Shown: in pieces, positions 17,390 through 26,659 of the stretch
How positions within the stretch are numbered: position 1 is the first letter of the stretch
Layout of the letters: the number at the start of each line of letters is the position of its first letter
Assembly: GCF_000382365.1 (NCBI RefSeq)
Contig: NZ_KB908220.1
Location: forward strand, 124,001 to 188,000
Origin: Pannonibacter phragmitetus DSM 14782
GTDB taxonomy: Bacteria; Pseudomonadota; Alphaproteobacteria; Rhizobiales; Stappiaceae
Direction of reading: 5' to 3'
DNA length: 64,000 nt
Program-made: the position numbers and the translations under genes
The notes under the pieces: model-generated
The model's input: the letters and a program-made list of their open reading frames with translations, nothing else
Told to the model about the DNA's origin: nothing
Databases searched by the model: none

Positions 17390-18511
17390 TCAGATAGCAT
17401 AGCGCAGGATTGCGGCCAGTTCGCCCCCTTCCGGGATATCCTCCCTGCGGGCGGCCAGCACCCGGCCGCCATTGGCAAGCACGCGTCCGGCAATTTCGTC
17501 GATCACATCGTAGCTGGCGGCGCTGTCCGTCTTTTCGAGCGAGATGGCCCCGGTTGTCTCGTCGACAAGGCCCGGAACCACGCTGTCCATGTCCACAAGA
17601 AGGGTATCAACCGCGCCAAAAGTTGCAGCACGCGCGGCGCGGCCCACATCCGAAACAGCCCGGTTCTCCGCCCCTCTTTCATTGAAGAGCGCGCCGAACC
17701 CGGCGATGGCCGCCGCATTCAGTTCATCCATGATGGCACGCGCCTGACTTCCAAGCTCATGGGCCGGCAGGTTGACCGGGCTCGTCTCGATTGCCGGGCC
17801 GGCGAGATGGCCGTAGCTATTGACCGAACGGTACATCGAAAGCAGCGGCTGCGTTGCGGCCAGTATGAGCGGCTCGGACCGGCCGGACATGAAGCTTCTC
17901 AGGACAGCATCAATCTGGCGGCAATACTGGCGCAGATGATGCTTCTGGCCCTCACCTCCACCCAGACGGCCTGAATAGCTGCGGGAATTCACGTTGGCGG
18001 TACCGGCAACCGAAGCGGCATCCTTCGGGAGATTGGGAACACGGATCTCCTGCGCGGGCTGGTCACCCAGCAGCTCGATCACGCGCACCTCGTTCTCGGC
18101 CAGCGCCAGAATGAACGCATGCTGCGGCAGCGAGACGGCGCGCAGAAGGGGTTTCAGATGAAAGCGGTCAGCCACCTGAACGGTTTCGCTCAAGTGGTTG
18201 GGCAGCCGGTAGCTGCGCAACCAGTCCGGCGTCACAAACACCGCGAGGCTGTTGGCCTGAAGGCGCCAGAATTCGTCATCATCCATCAGATCATGCAGCT
18301 GTTCTTCGATGGGCCAGATTGTGCGCTTGGCAACGCCTGCCGCCTCAAGCTGCGCGACGGCCTCTGCGGCCATCTGCTTGAGACGTGTCCGCGCCGCGTC
18401 AATGTGCTGGGTCTCAGCTGTGGTTTTTACGTAGATACTGACCAGAGCCTCCCCGCGCTCGGCAACAAGTTTGGTGATCTCGGAGTGCGCTGGAATATCG
18501 ACATAGAGCAT
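17390..18511 (-). CDS. baeRF11-type archaeo-eukaryotic release factor family protein
   Basis: A 373-residue protein resembling the bacterial archaeo-eukaryotic-release-factor (baeRF) family 11. The N-terminal domain is like that of eRF1. The middle has LGDQPAQEIRVPNLP and the glycine-rich loop SYSGRLGGGEGQKHHLRQYCRQID, where eRF1 carries its GGQ loop. The C-terminal region resembles an L7Ae-like fold (ATFGAVDTLLVDMD, ASYDVIDEIAGRVLANGGRVLAAR). Such proteins are proposed to act on stalled ribosomes or stress; this is not proven. ATG 18511 has a modest AAGAGAAC ribosome site. Confidence 0.78.
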   Translation of the reverse strand: MLYVDIPAHSEITKLVAERGEALVSIYVKTTAETQHIDAARTRLKQMAAEAVAQLEAAGVAKRTIWPIEEQLHDLMDDDEFWRLQANSLAVFVTPDWLRSYRLPNHLSETVQVADRFHLKPLLRAVSLPQHAFILALAENEVRVIELLGDQPAQEIRVPNLPKDAASVAGTANVNSRSYSGRLGGGEGQKHHLRQYCRQIDAVLRSFMSGRSEPLILAATQPLLSMYRSVNSYGHLAGPAIETSPVNLPAHELGSQARAIMDELNAAAIAGFGALFNERGAENRAVSDVGRAARAATFGAVDTLLVDMDSVVPGLVDETTGAISLEKTDSAASYDVIDEIAGRVLANGGRVLAARREDIPEGGELAAILRYAI

Positions 18512-19276
18512 TTGGATGTTCTCTTTTGCAAGTTGCGGTGACTTTACGCTCGAGCCTCTGGCTCACGCGCCCGAAATACATTTCGCGCAACCGCCCCGCC
18601 GCATGGATGTCATACCGGAAGCAATCCCGCTCCTTTTGTATCTATGCACTGCGGCGGAAAATATAAGAGTTGAAGGGCGAAAAAGAGACCGCAGATGCAT
18701 TGCCGTTCATCGCCAGGCCTGCCTGCCAACCGGGGCAGCACGATGTGCCCCGCCGGAACGTCCGTATCATCACAGGCACTCTCCGGTTCCTTGGCCACGA
18801 TCTTGTCTTCGTGTCCATCAGACCGCACCCGGCCAGTGCGAAGTTCGCCTGGTCGGAGAGGCGGCGACTGACACACAATGGTTCGAGCTCCATGAACCTG
18901 GCCAAGAACTTGATCGACACAGAGAAGAACCTCGCGGTAGCCGTTACCACGAACTTCCCAAGGCCAAAAGCTGACATGGCAGCAACTTCAGCTCTTGAAA
19001 ATCTCTACAAAAAATATGCATAATAAGGGAGAAGCTTCTAAATTCACAAGAATCAAGATTTATAAATAAAGAACGCCAGTCAAAATACAATAAAATATAG
19101 CATTATACTTTTAAAATGCGGAAACACGGTACTGAAGCAGGGTAAAATATTGAGATCGAACCATCTGGCACACAAAGGCTCCCAGCTGGAGCGCGCCAGA
19201 GGACAGCTCATCTGTCCGGGTTTCGAAAGGAAGGATAGCCCAACACGGGGGTCCTGGTTTCTATGGAGGGAATATC
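18512..19276. other. 765-bp region with a possible gene remnant and an AT-rich leader
   Basis: No intact gene is supported. The segment 18880-19023 may encode a decayed hydrolase C-terminus (listed separately). Bases about 19020-19140 are markedly AT-rich (for example ATAAAATATAGCATTATACTT) and probably hold the promoter of the carbonic anhydrase gene. The rest shows only short frames that contradict each other on the two strands. Confidence 0.45.
18880..19023 (+). pseudogene. possible C-terminal remnant of a serine hydrolase
   Basis: The last about 43 codons of an open frame (SSSMNLAKNLIDTEKNLAV then AVTTNFPRPKADMAATSALE and a Lys/Tyr-rich end, stop TAA at 19021-19023) look like the C-terminal strand and helix of beta-lactamase-related serine hydrolases, which often read D-P/T-E-K-x-L-A-V-V-x-T-N. 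Nothing upstream in any frame supplies the catalytic SxxK or YxN parts. It is either a decayed fragment or a coincidence. Confidence 0.3.
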
Positions 19277-19996
19277 ATGTGTCAGGAGTGTTCAGGTTTT
19301 TCCATCGCTCGCCGCAACCTTCTAAAGGGCGGGTTGGCTCTCGGGCTTGCCGCGCCATTCATGTCTTCCGCCTATGCCAGCGACACTGCAGCTGCGGCAT
19401 CCCCCCGGCCGCAAACAGCCAGCGAGGCACTGCAGGCTCTTGCTGACGGCAACGCCCGTTATGTTGCCAACGCAGCCATCAACACGGACCATTCGGCGGG
19501 CCGCACAGCGCGGTCTGAAGGACAGCAGCCCTTTGCTGCAATCGTGACTTGCGCAGACTCCCGTGTCGTTCCCGAACTGATCTTCGACCAGGGCCCCGGA
19601 GATCTGTTCGTCGTCCGCGTTGCCGGAAACTTCATCAATGAGGACGGCCTGGCCAGTCTTGAATACGCTGCGGCGGTTCTCGGCATCAAGGCAATCCTCG
19701 TGCTGGGACACTCATCCTGTGGTGCGGTGAGCGCGACGATCAAATCGATCCACGACAATACCTTGCCGCCCGGCCACCTGCCGAGCCTTGTGAATGCCAT
19801 CCGGCCAGCGGTTTATGACGTCATGGCGGAAAATCCGGCAGACCTGCTTGCCGCTGCAACAGCTCAGAATGCGCGGCTCAACGCCCAGAAGGCAGAGACG
19901 ACCGGACCGATCTTGTCGGACTTCCACACGTCCGGCAAAATCAAATCCGTTGCTGGCGTCTACGAGATTGCAACCGGCAAGGTCGCCATTCTCTGA
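19277..19996 (+). CDS. beta-class carbonic anhydrase with Tat signal
   Basis: A 239-residue enzyme interconverting CO2 and bicarbonate with zinc. The N-terminus carries a twin-arginine-like signal (IARRNLLKGG, hydrophobic stretch, cleavage near SSAYA), so it should act in the periplasm. Zn ligands are in TCADSRV and GHSSCGAV. The ATG at 19277 follows a strong GGAGGG ribosome site, and a second Cys pair (MCQEC) precedes the signal. Tat export suggests the zinc is loaded in the cytoplasm. It is monocistronic, with an AT-rich upstream region. Confidence 0.9.
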   Translation: MCQECSGFSIARRNLLKGGLALGLAAPFMSSAYASDTAAAASPRPQTASEALQALADGNARYVANAAINTDHSAGRTARSEGQQPFAAIVTCADSRVVPELIFDQGPGDLFVVRVAGNFINEDGLASLEYAAAVLGIKAILVLGHSSCGAVSATIKSIHDNTLPPGHLPSLVNAIRPAVYDVMAENPADLLAAATAQNARLNAQKAETTGPILSDFHTSGKIKSVAGVYEIATGKVAIL

Positions 19997-20109
19997 CAAG
20001 CCGCACTGGCCGAGCACGGCAGCACGCAATGCCCCACGGCCCGGGGTGCCTGAGGATTGTTGTTTTCAGCAATCCCCGCGCACCCTGGGCTTCTCATGGC
20101 CGCACAGCT

Positions 20110-21048
20110 TCACTCCGGCAGACCATCCAGCAAATCATGGATCAGCTGCGCCGTGATCAGATCGAGGTGGGCGCCGCCGCCGTTCTTGTAGAGGGTGATC
20201 TCGGTGTCCGCCTCCCGCCCGGCACGCCCCGCCACGAGGTCGAAGAGGTCGCCCGCCACGTCACCGGCGGTGATGAGCCCGTTGCGGATCGGGATCAGCA
20301 GCTCGCCGATCTCGGCCACAGTGGTATCGCGGCAATCGACAAAGAGGCGTGAGCGCTGAAGCGCGGTATCATCCGCCTCCCGCATGTCCGGGCGGTAGGC
20401 GCCGACGAGGTCAAGGTGGCAGCCTTCAGGCAGCGCATCGCCCGGAATGAAGGGCGTCTGCGCCATCGTGGCGCTGCAGATCACATCGGCCTGCCCTATG
20501 GCTGCGCGCAGATCACTGCAGACCGTGACATCGGCAGGAATATCTCCAAGCCTGCCGGCCAGCGCTTCCGCCCCTTCCCGGCTGCGGTTCCATAAAAGAA
20601 CAGTGCTGTAAGGCCGCACCGACAGATGTGCCCGGATCAGGGGTTCGGCCATGGCACCTGCCCCGATCATCAGCAGAACCCTTGCATCCTGCCGGGCGAG
20701 AAGATCCGCACCCAGAGCCGAATCTGCGGCCGTCTTCCATGCGGTGATGGCCGCGCCGTCGATGACGGCCACTGGCGCACCACTGTCTCCGTCGAACAGG
20801 ATGAAGCTGCCCTGAACCGCCGGGCGCGGCGGCGTTGCGCGCGGATTGTCCGCAAACACCGTGACGGCCTTGACGCCAAGCATCCTGCCCGGGAACCAGG
20901 CGGAGCGGACGAGGAGGTTGCCGCTGCCGGACGCAAGATGCATGTCCCTGACCGCCGGTTCATCAAACCGGTGCGCCGCGCGCATGGCCTCAACAAGCGC
21001 AGGCCAGGTGAGCGCCTGGTTGACCTCTTCGGCCCCAATCAGCTTCAT
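20110..21048 (-). CDS. ornithine cyclodeaminase/mu-crystallin family protein
   Basis: A 312-residue NAD(P)-dependent family member. The Rossmann motif is visible as LMIGAGAMAEPLIRAHLSV near residue 130, with the preceding KTAADSALGADLLAR block and the C-terminal ITLYKNGGGAHLDL, where the usual family reading is K-S-x-G-x-A-x-x-D. Members include ornithine cyclodeaminase, pyrroline-2-carboxylate reductase and alanine dehydrogenase; the activity cannot be chosen from sequence. ATG 21048 has a GGGAGG site. A tetranucleotide repeat tract lies 43 bases upstream, and arsH is in the same direction before it. Confidence 0.85.
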   Translation of the reverse strand: MKLIGAEEVNQALTWPALVEAMRAAHRFDEPAVRDMHLASGSGNLLVRSAWFPGRMLGVKAVTVFADNPRATPPRPAVQGSFILFDGDSGAPVAVIDGAAITAWKTAADSALGADLLARQDARVLLMIGAGAMAEPLIRAHLSVRPYSTVLLWNRSREGAEALAGRLGDIPADVTVCSDLRAAIGQADVICSATMAQTPFIPGDALPEGCHLDLVGAYRPDMREADDTALQRSRLFVDCRDTTVAEIGELLIPIRNGLITAGDVAGDLFDLVAGRAGREADTEITLYKNGGGAHLDLITAQLIHDLLDGLPE

Positions 21049-21090
21049 GTGCGCCTCCCGGTTTTGGCTTGCCCCTGCAGGGCGCCCGGT

Positions 21091-21124
21091 GTCAGTCAGT
21101 CAGTCAGTCAGTCAGTCAGTCAGT
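21091..21124. repeat. tetranucleotide tract (GTCA)8
   Basis: Eight perfect copies of GTCA plus two bases (TGAC units on the minus strand) between the arsH stop and the start of the ornithine-cyclodeaminase-like gene. Such tracts change length by slipped-strand mispairing. In this place a change would alter the spacing of the leader of the downstream gene, not its reading frame. Confidence 0.95.
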
Positions 21125-21130
21125 TTCACC

Positions 21131-21865
21131 TCATGTCGCAGCAGACTGGTTGACCCGCTTCATCAACGCTTCGGCGCTTTCCTTGCGCTCGGAATAACGG
21201 TCCACCAGATAGTCCGACCGGCCGCGCGTCAAGAGCGTGAACTTCACCAGTTCCTCCATCACATCGACAATCCGGTCGAAGAGGGGTGACGGGCGCATCC
21301 GCCCCTCGTCGTCGAATTCCTGGAAGGCTTTCGGAATGGAAGACTGGTTGGGGATCGTCAGCATCCGCATCCAGCGGCCAAGGATGCGCATCTGGTTGAC
21401 CGCGTTGAAGCTCTGCGAGCCGCCCGAGACCTGCATCAGGGCGAGGGTCTTGCCCTGTGTCGGCCGCACGGCGCCCTCCGACAGCGGGATCCAGTCGATC
21501 TGCGTCTTCATCAGGCCGGTCATAGCACCATGGCGTTCCGGGCTCGACCAGACCATGCCCTCCGACCAGGCCACCAGATCGCGCAGCTCACGCACCTTCG
21601 GATGGCTGGCATCGACCCCATCATCCACCAGCGGCAGGCCAGAAGGGTTGAAGAACCGCACCTCGGCGCCAAACCGCGTCAGAATGCGCCCGGCCTCCTC
21701 CGCCGACAGGCGGCTGAAGGAGCGTGGCCTGAGCGACCCGTAGAGGATCAGGATCCGTGCCGGATGGGTGCTGACGGGCGCAGAGAACAGCCGGTCCTCG
21801 TCGATGGCTGCAAAGCACGTCTCATCGATCTGCGGAGTGGAATGGGAGGCAGCAGGATCAGACAC
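21131..21865 (-). CDS. arsH: ArsH, NADPH-dependent FMN reductase
   Basis: A 244-residue flavoprotein of the ArsH family, which oxidises organoarsenicals and reduces quinones or dyes using NADPH and FMN. Motifs include [17 protein letters not shown] (FMN phosphate loop), [21 protein letters not shown], and [22 protein letters not shown]. The GTG at 21865 is selected because AAGGAAAC precedes it; the open frame continues to 22096 but that stretch is not protein-like. No other ars genes are nearby, so a quinone-reductase or oxidative-stress role is as likely as arsenic resistance. Confidence 0.9.
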   Translation of the reverse strand: MSDPAASHSTPQIDETCFAAIDEDRLFSAPVSTHPARILILYGSLRPRSFSRLSAEEAGRILTRFGAEVRFFNPSGLPLVDDGVDASHPKVRELRDLVAWSEGMVWSSPERHGAMTGLMKTQIDWIPLSEGAVRPTQGKTLALMQVSGGSQSFNAVNQMRILGRWMRMLTIPNQSSIPKAFQEFDDEGRMRPSPLFDRIVDVMEELVKFTLLTRGRSDYLVDRYSERKESAEALMKRVNQSAAT

Positions 21866-22098
21866 TCGAGTTTCCTTGTCGCTTCGTTGATTGGCCGGGG
21901 CCAATGCCGGAGGCTGATACGGCAGAGACGGCGGGCTGCAGCATGCCCCTGCCTGCTTCGCAGGCCCGGATGGCAGATCCCGCCAAGGCTTTCGATGCTG
22001 CCGCATCATACCTTGAAACTGCCCAAGCGCCGCATCGCTCTTTACCAACTTGCCCCTCAGGCAAGCGCTGCTGGAGCCGGAACAAGACACTGCCATAG

Positions 22099-22132
22099 AA
22101 AAAGCCGCCGGGCGCTTATTGGCCCGGCGGCT
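22099..22132 (-). terminator. intrinsic terminator of the nqr operon
   Basis: Perfect 11-bp stem AGCCGCCGGGC (22103-22113) / GCCCGGCGGCT (22122-22132) with an 8-base loop. On the minus strand it is followed by five T residues. It lies just after the nqrF stop at 22143. Confidence 0.9.
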
Positions 22133-22142
22133 CTTGTCAGGA

Positions 22143-23366
22143 TCAGCCGCCGAAATCGTCCAGCATGATGTCTTCGCGGTCGACGCCCAGGTCGAGCAGC
22201 ATCTTGATCACCGACTGGTTCATGATCGGGGGACCGCACATGTAATATTCGCAGTCCTCGGGCGCGGGATGGTTCTTGAGGTACTGCTCGTACAGCACAT
22301 TGTGGATGAAGCCGGTGTAGCCCTTCCAGTCGTCCTCAGGCAGCGCGTCGGACAGGGCCACATGCCATTCAAAGTTCGGGAATTCGGCGGCAAGACCGTC
22401 GAAATCCTCGACATAGAACATTTCGCGCTTGGAGCGGGCACCGTACCAGAAGCTGATCCTGCGGTCCCGGTTCTTCAGGCGCTTCAACTGGTCGAAGATG
22501 TGGCTGCGCATCGGCGCCATGCCCGCACCACCGCCAATGAAGATCATTTCCTTCTTGGTGTCGCGGGCGAAGAATTCGCCGAACGGACCCGAAATGGTGA
22601 CCTTGTCGCCCGGTTTCAGGTTGAAGATGAAGGACGACATCTTGCCCGGAGGCACGCCTTCAGAGCGCGGCGGGGGCGAGGCAATACGGACGTTGAGCAT
22701 GATGATGCCCTTCTCGTCCGGATAGTTGGCCATGGAATAGGCGCGCTCAAGCCCCTCGTCCACGCGTGATTCATAGCGCCAGAGATTGAACTTGTCCCAA
22801 TCCTCGCGGTACTCATCGGCCACATCAAAGCCGCTGTACTTGACCACATGCGCCGGAGCCTCGATCTGGATGTAGCCACCGGCGCGGAAGTTCACATCCT
22901 CGCCCTCGGGCAGTTCCAGAACGAGTTCCTTGATGAAGGTCGCAACGTTGTTGTTGGAACGGACGGTGCATTCCCACTTCTTGACGCCGAAGACCTCGTC
23001 GTGGACTTCGATCTTCATGTCCTGCTTGACCGCAACCTGACAGGACAGGCGGTCGCCGCAGGCCGCTTCGCGCTTGGTGATATGGGACGTTTCGGTTGGC
23101 AGGATCGAGCCGCCGCCTTCCAGCACACGCACGCGGCACTGCGCGCAGGTGCCGCCGCCGCCGCAGGCGGAGGGCACGAACAGCTTCTCAGCCGCAAGGG
23201 TCTGCAGAAGCTTTCCGCCTGCGGGAACCGAGATCGTCCGCTCCCCGTTGATGGTGATGTTGACATTGCCTGAAGACACCAGCCGCGCACGCGCAAGGAT
23301 GATGAGCGTGACCAGCGCCAGCACGATCAGGGTGAAGAGAAGAACGCCGAGGGTGAAAGTCTGCAT
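22143..23366 (-). CDS. nqrF: Na+-translocating NADH:quinone reductase subunit F
   Basis: A 407-residue subunit that takes electrons from NADH. It has one N-terminal membrane helix (residues about 5-27), a 2Fe-2S ferredoxin domain with [10 protein letters not shown] and a later Cys in CGDRLSC, then an FAD domain (RAYSMANYP) and an NADH domain ([17 protein letters not shown]-terminal YYMCGPPIM). It is the last gene of nqrABCDEF and is followed by a strong terminator. Confidence 0.97.
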   Translation of the reverse strand: MQTFTLGVLLFTLIVLALVTLIILARARLVSSGNVNITINGERTISVPAGGKLLQTLAAEKLFVPSACGGGGTCAQCRVRVLEGGGSILPTETSHITKREAACGDRLSCQVAVKQDMKIEVHDEVFGVKKWECTVRSNNNVATFIKELVLELPEGEDVNFRAGGYIQIEAPAHVVKYSGFDVADEYREDWDKFNLWRYESRVDEGLERAYSMANYPDEKGIIMLNVRIASPPPRSEGVPPGKMSSFIFNLKPGDKVTISGPFGEFFARDTKKEMIFIGGGAGMAPMRSHIFDQLKRLKNRDRRISFWYGARSKREMFYVEDFDGLAAEFPNFEWHVALSDALPEDDWKGYTGFIHNVLYEQYLKNHPAPEDCEYYMCGPPIMNQSVIKMLLDLGVDREDIMLDDFGG

Positions 23367-23376
23367 CTGTCCAGCC

Positions 23377-23985
23377 TCAGAGGTTCACGCCCGAGAAGGA
23401 CATGAATGCCAGAGCCATCAGCCCGGCTGTGATGAACGTGATCCCCAGGCCCTGCAGGCCATCGGGAACGTCGGAATATTTCAGCTTTTCACGCACGCCC
23501 GCCATGGCGGCAATGGCCAGTGCCCAGCCGAAGCCGGAGGACACGCCATAGACCGCAGCCTCGGGAAAGCTGTAGTTGCGTTCGACCATGAACAGGGAGC
23601 CGCCGAGAATGGCGCAGTTCACCGTGATGAGGGGCAGGAAGATCCCCAGCGCGTTGTAGAGCGGCGGGAAATACTTATCGAGCGCCATCTCCAGGATCTG
23701 CACCATGGCGGCAATAACGCCGATATAGGCGATCAGGCCAAGGAAGCTGAGATCAACATCCGGGTACCCGGCCCATGCCAAAGCGCCGGGCGCCAAGATA
23801 TAGGTCAGCAGCAGGTTGTTGGCCGGGATCGTGATGGTCTGCACGACCATCACTGAAATGCCCAGACCAAGAGCCGTGGTGATCTTCTTGGACACAGCCA
23901 GGAAGGTACACATGCCCAGGAAGAACGACAGTGCCAGGTTCTCGACGAAGACCGCCTTCACCGCGAGGGACAAGAGTTGCTCCAT
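23377..23985 (-). CDS. nqrE: Na+-translocating NADH:quinone reductase subunit E
   Basis: A 202-residue membrane subunit with six predicted helices, paired with NqrD by pseudo-symmetry. Family blocks [18 protein letters not shown] and the second half [17 protein letters not shown] each carry the conserved Cys that binds the intramembrane iron centre shared with NqrD. Its start meets the nqrD stop. Confidence 0.96.
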   Translation of the reverse strand: MEQLLSLAVKAVFVENLALSFFLGMCTFLAVSKKITTALGLGISVMVVQTITIPANNLLLTYILAPGALAWAGYPDVDLSFLGLIAYIGVIAAMVQILEMALDKYFPPLYNALGIFLPLITVNCAILGGSLFMVERNYSFPEAAVYGVSSGFGWALAIAAMAGVREKLKYSDVPDGLQGLGITFITAGLMALAFMSFSGVNL

Positions 23986-24638
23986 CAGTGCTGCTCCACG
24001 ACCTGAATGCGGTATTCGCGTTTCTCGACCTGCTTCGGCTTCCAGCTGCGGAAGGCCCAGATGATCAGCCCGATGACGAAGAAGGCGGAAGGCGGCAGAA
24101 GCAGCAGGCCATTGGGCACATACCAGCCGCCGTTGTTAACGGTCTGCAAGATGGTCACGCCGAACAGCGTTCCGGACCCGAACAGTTCACGGATGAAGGC
24201 CACCATCATCAGGATCAGGCCATAGCCCATGCCGTTGCCGATACCGTCGATGAACGAGGCCACCGGCGGGTTCTTCATGGCAAAGGCCTCGGCCCGCCCC
24301 ATGACGATGCAGTTGGTGATGATCAGGCCCACGAAGACCGACAGCGTCTGCGAAATCTCGAAGGCATAGGCCTTGAGCACCTGATCCACCACGATCACCA
24401 TGCTGGCGATCACGACCATCTGCACGATGATGCGGATGGAGGTGGGGATGTGGTTGCGCAGCATGGAGATGAACATCGAGGAGAACGATGTCACGAAGGT
24501 CACTGCCAGCGCCATCACGAGCGAGAGCTGCAGAGAGGTTGTCACCGCGAGGGCCGAACAGATGCCAAGAACCTGCAGGGTGATCGGATTGTTGTCGACC
24601 AGCGGGTCGACCAGCATGGACTTGCGTGATTGCGCCAT
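23985..24638 (-). CDS. nqrD: Na+-translocating NADH:quinone reductase subunit D
   Basis: A 217-residue membrane subunit, homologous to NqrE. It has the [13 protein letters not shown] and [16 protein letters not shown] blocks with their conserved cysteines. It starts at the nqrC stop (one-base overlap) and ends at the nqrE start, showing tight translational coupling of this operon. Confidence 0.96.
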   Translation of the reverse strand: MAQSRKSMLVDPLVDNNPITLQVLGICSALAVTTSLQLSLVMALAVTFVTSFSSMFISMLRNHIPTSIRIIVQMVVIASMVIVVDQVLKAYAFEISQTLSVFVGLIITNCIVMGRAEAFAMKNPPVASFIDGIGNGMGYGLILMMVAFIRELFGSGTLFGVTILQTVNNGGWYVPNGLLLLPPSAFFVIGLIIWAFRSWKPKQVEKREYRIQVVEQH

Positions 24639-25462
24639 CAGATTTCTCCTGCGCGAACATGAGCGAGGAAGGGAGCATAGCCTCTCTCGCCCATCCAGAA
24701 GCGGACGAGGTTCTCAACGCCGCGGCCCGTCAGCGTAGCACCGGAAATCGCATCAATGTGGTGCTCCTGCCCCCGGGCAGGCGCCATGCGCGAAATCGTG
24801 ATCGCCACGTCTCCGGCGTCATTGTAGATCGACTTGCCGTTCCACTGGGCACGCCAGCGCGGATTGTCGACTTCGCCGCCAAGGCCCGGCGTTTCGGCGT
24901 GCTGATAGAACTGCAGACCATAGATCGTCTGGCCATCCGCCTCGATGGCGACATAGCCGTACAGCGTGGACCACAGGCCGTAGCCATGAATGGGCAGGAC
25001 CACCTTGTCCACGCCGCCATTGGCATCGCGCAGAATATAGACGGACACGAAGCGGGCCTGACGCACGATCGAAGCCGGGTCATCGGTCAGGGCAACGGAG
25101 AGTTCCGGGTCCTTCGCGGCGGCACGGTCATCAAAGGAGGCCGGGTCGAACCTGTCAGTCAGGCGCCCGGTTTCCAGTTCAAGTACCGCCGGCTCAAACG
25201 CGGCAAAGGCCTTGGCCACGTCCTGGCCGGGCTCGTAAAGGCCGGCGACCTGCAGAATGTTGATCTGCTGGTTGCGCAGGGCATTCTGCTGCTGCAGCGG
25301 CCTCAGGCTGACAGCCGCCAGAGACACCACCATCGAGGCGACGAGGCAGAGGACGACCGCCACAAAGATCGTCTTCGGCGTTGAATCGGCAGGCAGGGCG
25401 AAGAAGCGGCCGATCGGCCCCTTCTGCGTGTTTGCCGTGAGCGTTTCGCGTTGGTCAATCAT
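24638..25462 (-). CDS. nqrC: Na+-translocating NADH:quinone reductase subunit C
   Basis: A 274-residue subunit with one N-terminal membrane helix and a periplasmic FMN-binding domain. The covalent FMN site S-G-A-T is present at residues about 240-243 (Thr243, in [12 protein letters not shown]), the substrate of the flavin transferase ApbE encoded across the divergent gap. It overlaps the nqrB stop (ATGA). Confidence 0.96.
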   Translation of the reverse strand: MIDQRETLTANTQKGPIGRFFALPADSTPKTIFVAVVLCLVASMVVSLAAVSLRPLQQQNALRNQQINILQVAGLYEPGQDVAKAFAAFEPAVLELETGRLTDRFDPASFDDRAAAKDPELSVALTDDPASIVRQARFVSVYILRDANGGVDKVVLPIHGYGLWSTLYGYVAIEADGQTIYGLQFYQHAETPGLGGEVDNPRWRAQWNGKSIYNDAGDVAITISRMAPARGQEHHIDAISGATLTGRGVENLVRFWMGERGYAPFLAHVRAGEI

Positions 25463-26655
25463 AGACGCCGCGCCCTCCGCTTGATGTTGGCCTTGACGAC
25501 GAAATGATCGATCAAGGGCGCGAAAACATTTCCGAACAGGATCGCCAGCATCATGCCTTCGGGGAAGGCCGGATTGATCACGCGGATCATCACCACCATG
25601 ACGCCGATCAGCGCTCCATAGACATAGCGGCCGGTGTTCGTATGGGATCCCGAAACGGGCTCCGTCACCATGAAGGCCAGTCCAAAGGCAAAGCCGCCGG
25701 TCACGAGGTGCCAGTACCAGGGCATGGCAAAGGCCGGATTGCTGTCCGATCCGACGAAGTTGAGCAGGGCCGAGAAGCCGATCATCCCCACCATGCAGCC
25801 CAGCACCATCCGGTAATTGGCAATGCGGGTGAGCAGCAGGAAGGCGAGGCCGATCATGCAGGCGAGCGTCGATGTCTCACCCATGCTGCCCTGCATGGTG
25901 CCGATGAAGGCATCCATCCACGTGATGCCATAGGCGGCAAGCTGCTGATGGCCCTCGGAGGCAACGACGGCCAGCGCCGTAGCGCCGGAGAACCCGTCAA
26001 CGGGCGTCCAGACCGCGTCTCCCGACATCTGTGCAGGAAATGCGAAATAGAGGAACGCGCGGCCGACCAGCGCCGGATTGAGGAAGTTTTTGCCCGTACC
26101 GCCGAACACTTCCTTGCCGATCACCACGCCAAACGAGATGCCGAGCGCAACCTGCCACAGCGGCGTCGAAGCCGGCAGGATGAGAGTATAAAGCATCGAG
26201 GTAACGAGGAAGCCCTCGTTCACTTCATGACGCCGGACCGTGGCAAACAGGACTTCCCAGATGCCACCGACGGCGAGCGTGACGATGTAGACCGGCAGGA
26301 AGTACAGGAGGCCATGCAGCATGTTGGCCAGAGGGCTGGCGGCATCGAAGCCGATCCCCAGAGCCTCGATGATGGACGCGCGCCAGCCGCTCGCGCCATG
26401 GCTGGCAATGGCAAGATTGACCTGAAGCCCCGTGTTGTAAAGCGCCATCAGAACACAGGGGATGGTCGCGATCACCACGTAGGTCATGATCCGCTTCATG
26501 TCGATGTAGGACCGCGCATGCGGTGCCACAGTCGTCACTGTGCGGGGGGTGTAGAGGAAGCTTTCCACCATTTCATAAAGCGGGAAGAACCGCTCATAGC
26601 GGCCTCCCTTGGTGAACTGCGGCTCGATCCGGTCGAAGAAACTGCGCAAACCCAC
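25459..26655 (-). CDS. nqrB: Na+-translocating NADH:quinone reductase subunit B
   Basis: A 398-residue membrane subunit with about ten helices that forms much of the sodium path. The covalent FMN motif S-G-A-T is at residues about 223-226 (Thr226 in DGFSGATAL), with riboflavin and quinone regions expected elsewhere. It follows nqrA after four bases. Confidence 0.96.
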   Translation of the reverse strand: MGLRSFFDRIEPQFTKGGRYERFFPLYEMVESFLYTPRTVTTVAPHARSYIDMKRIMTYVVIATIPCVLMALYNTGLQVNLAIASHGASGWRASIIEALGIGFDAASPLANMLHGLLYFLPVYIVTLAVGGIWEVLFATVRRHEVNEGFLVTSMLYTLILPASTPLWQVALGISFGVVIGKEVFGGTGKNFLNPALVGRAFLYFAFPAQMSGDAVWTPVDGFSGATALAVVASEGHQQLAAYGITWMDAFIGTMQGSMGETSTLACMIGLAFLLLTRIANYRMVLGCMVGMIGFSALLNFVGSDSNPAFAMPWYWHLVTGGFAFGLAFMVTEPVSGSHTNTGRYVYGALIGVMVVMIRVINPAFPEGMMLAILFGNVFAPLIDHFVVKANIKRRARRL

Positions 26656-26659
26656 GCGA

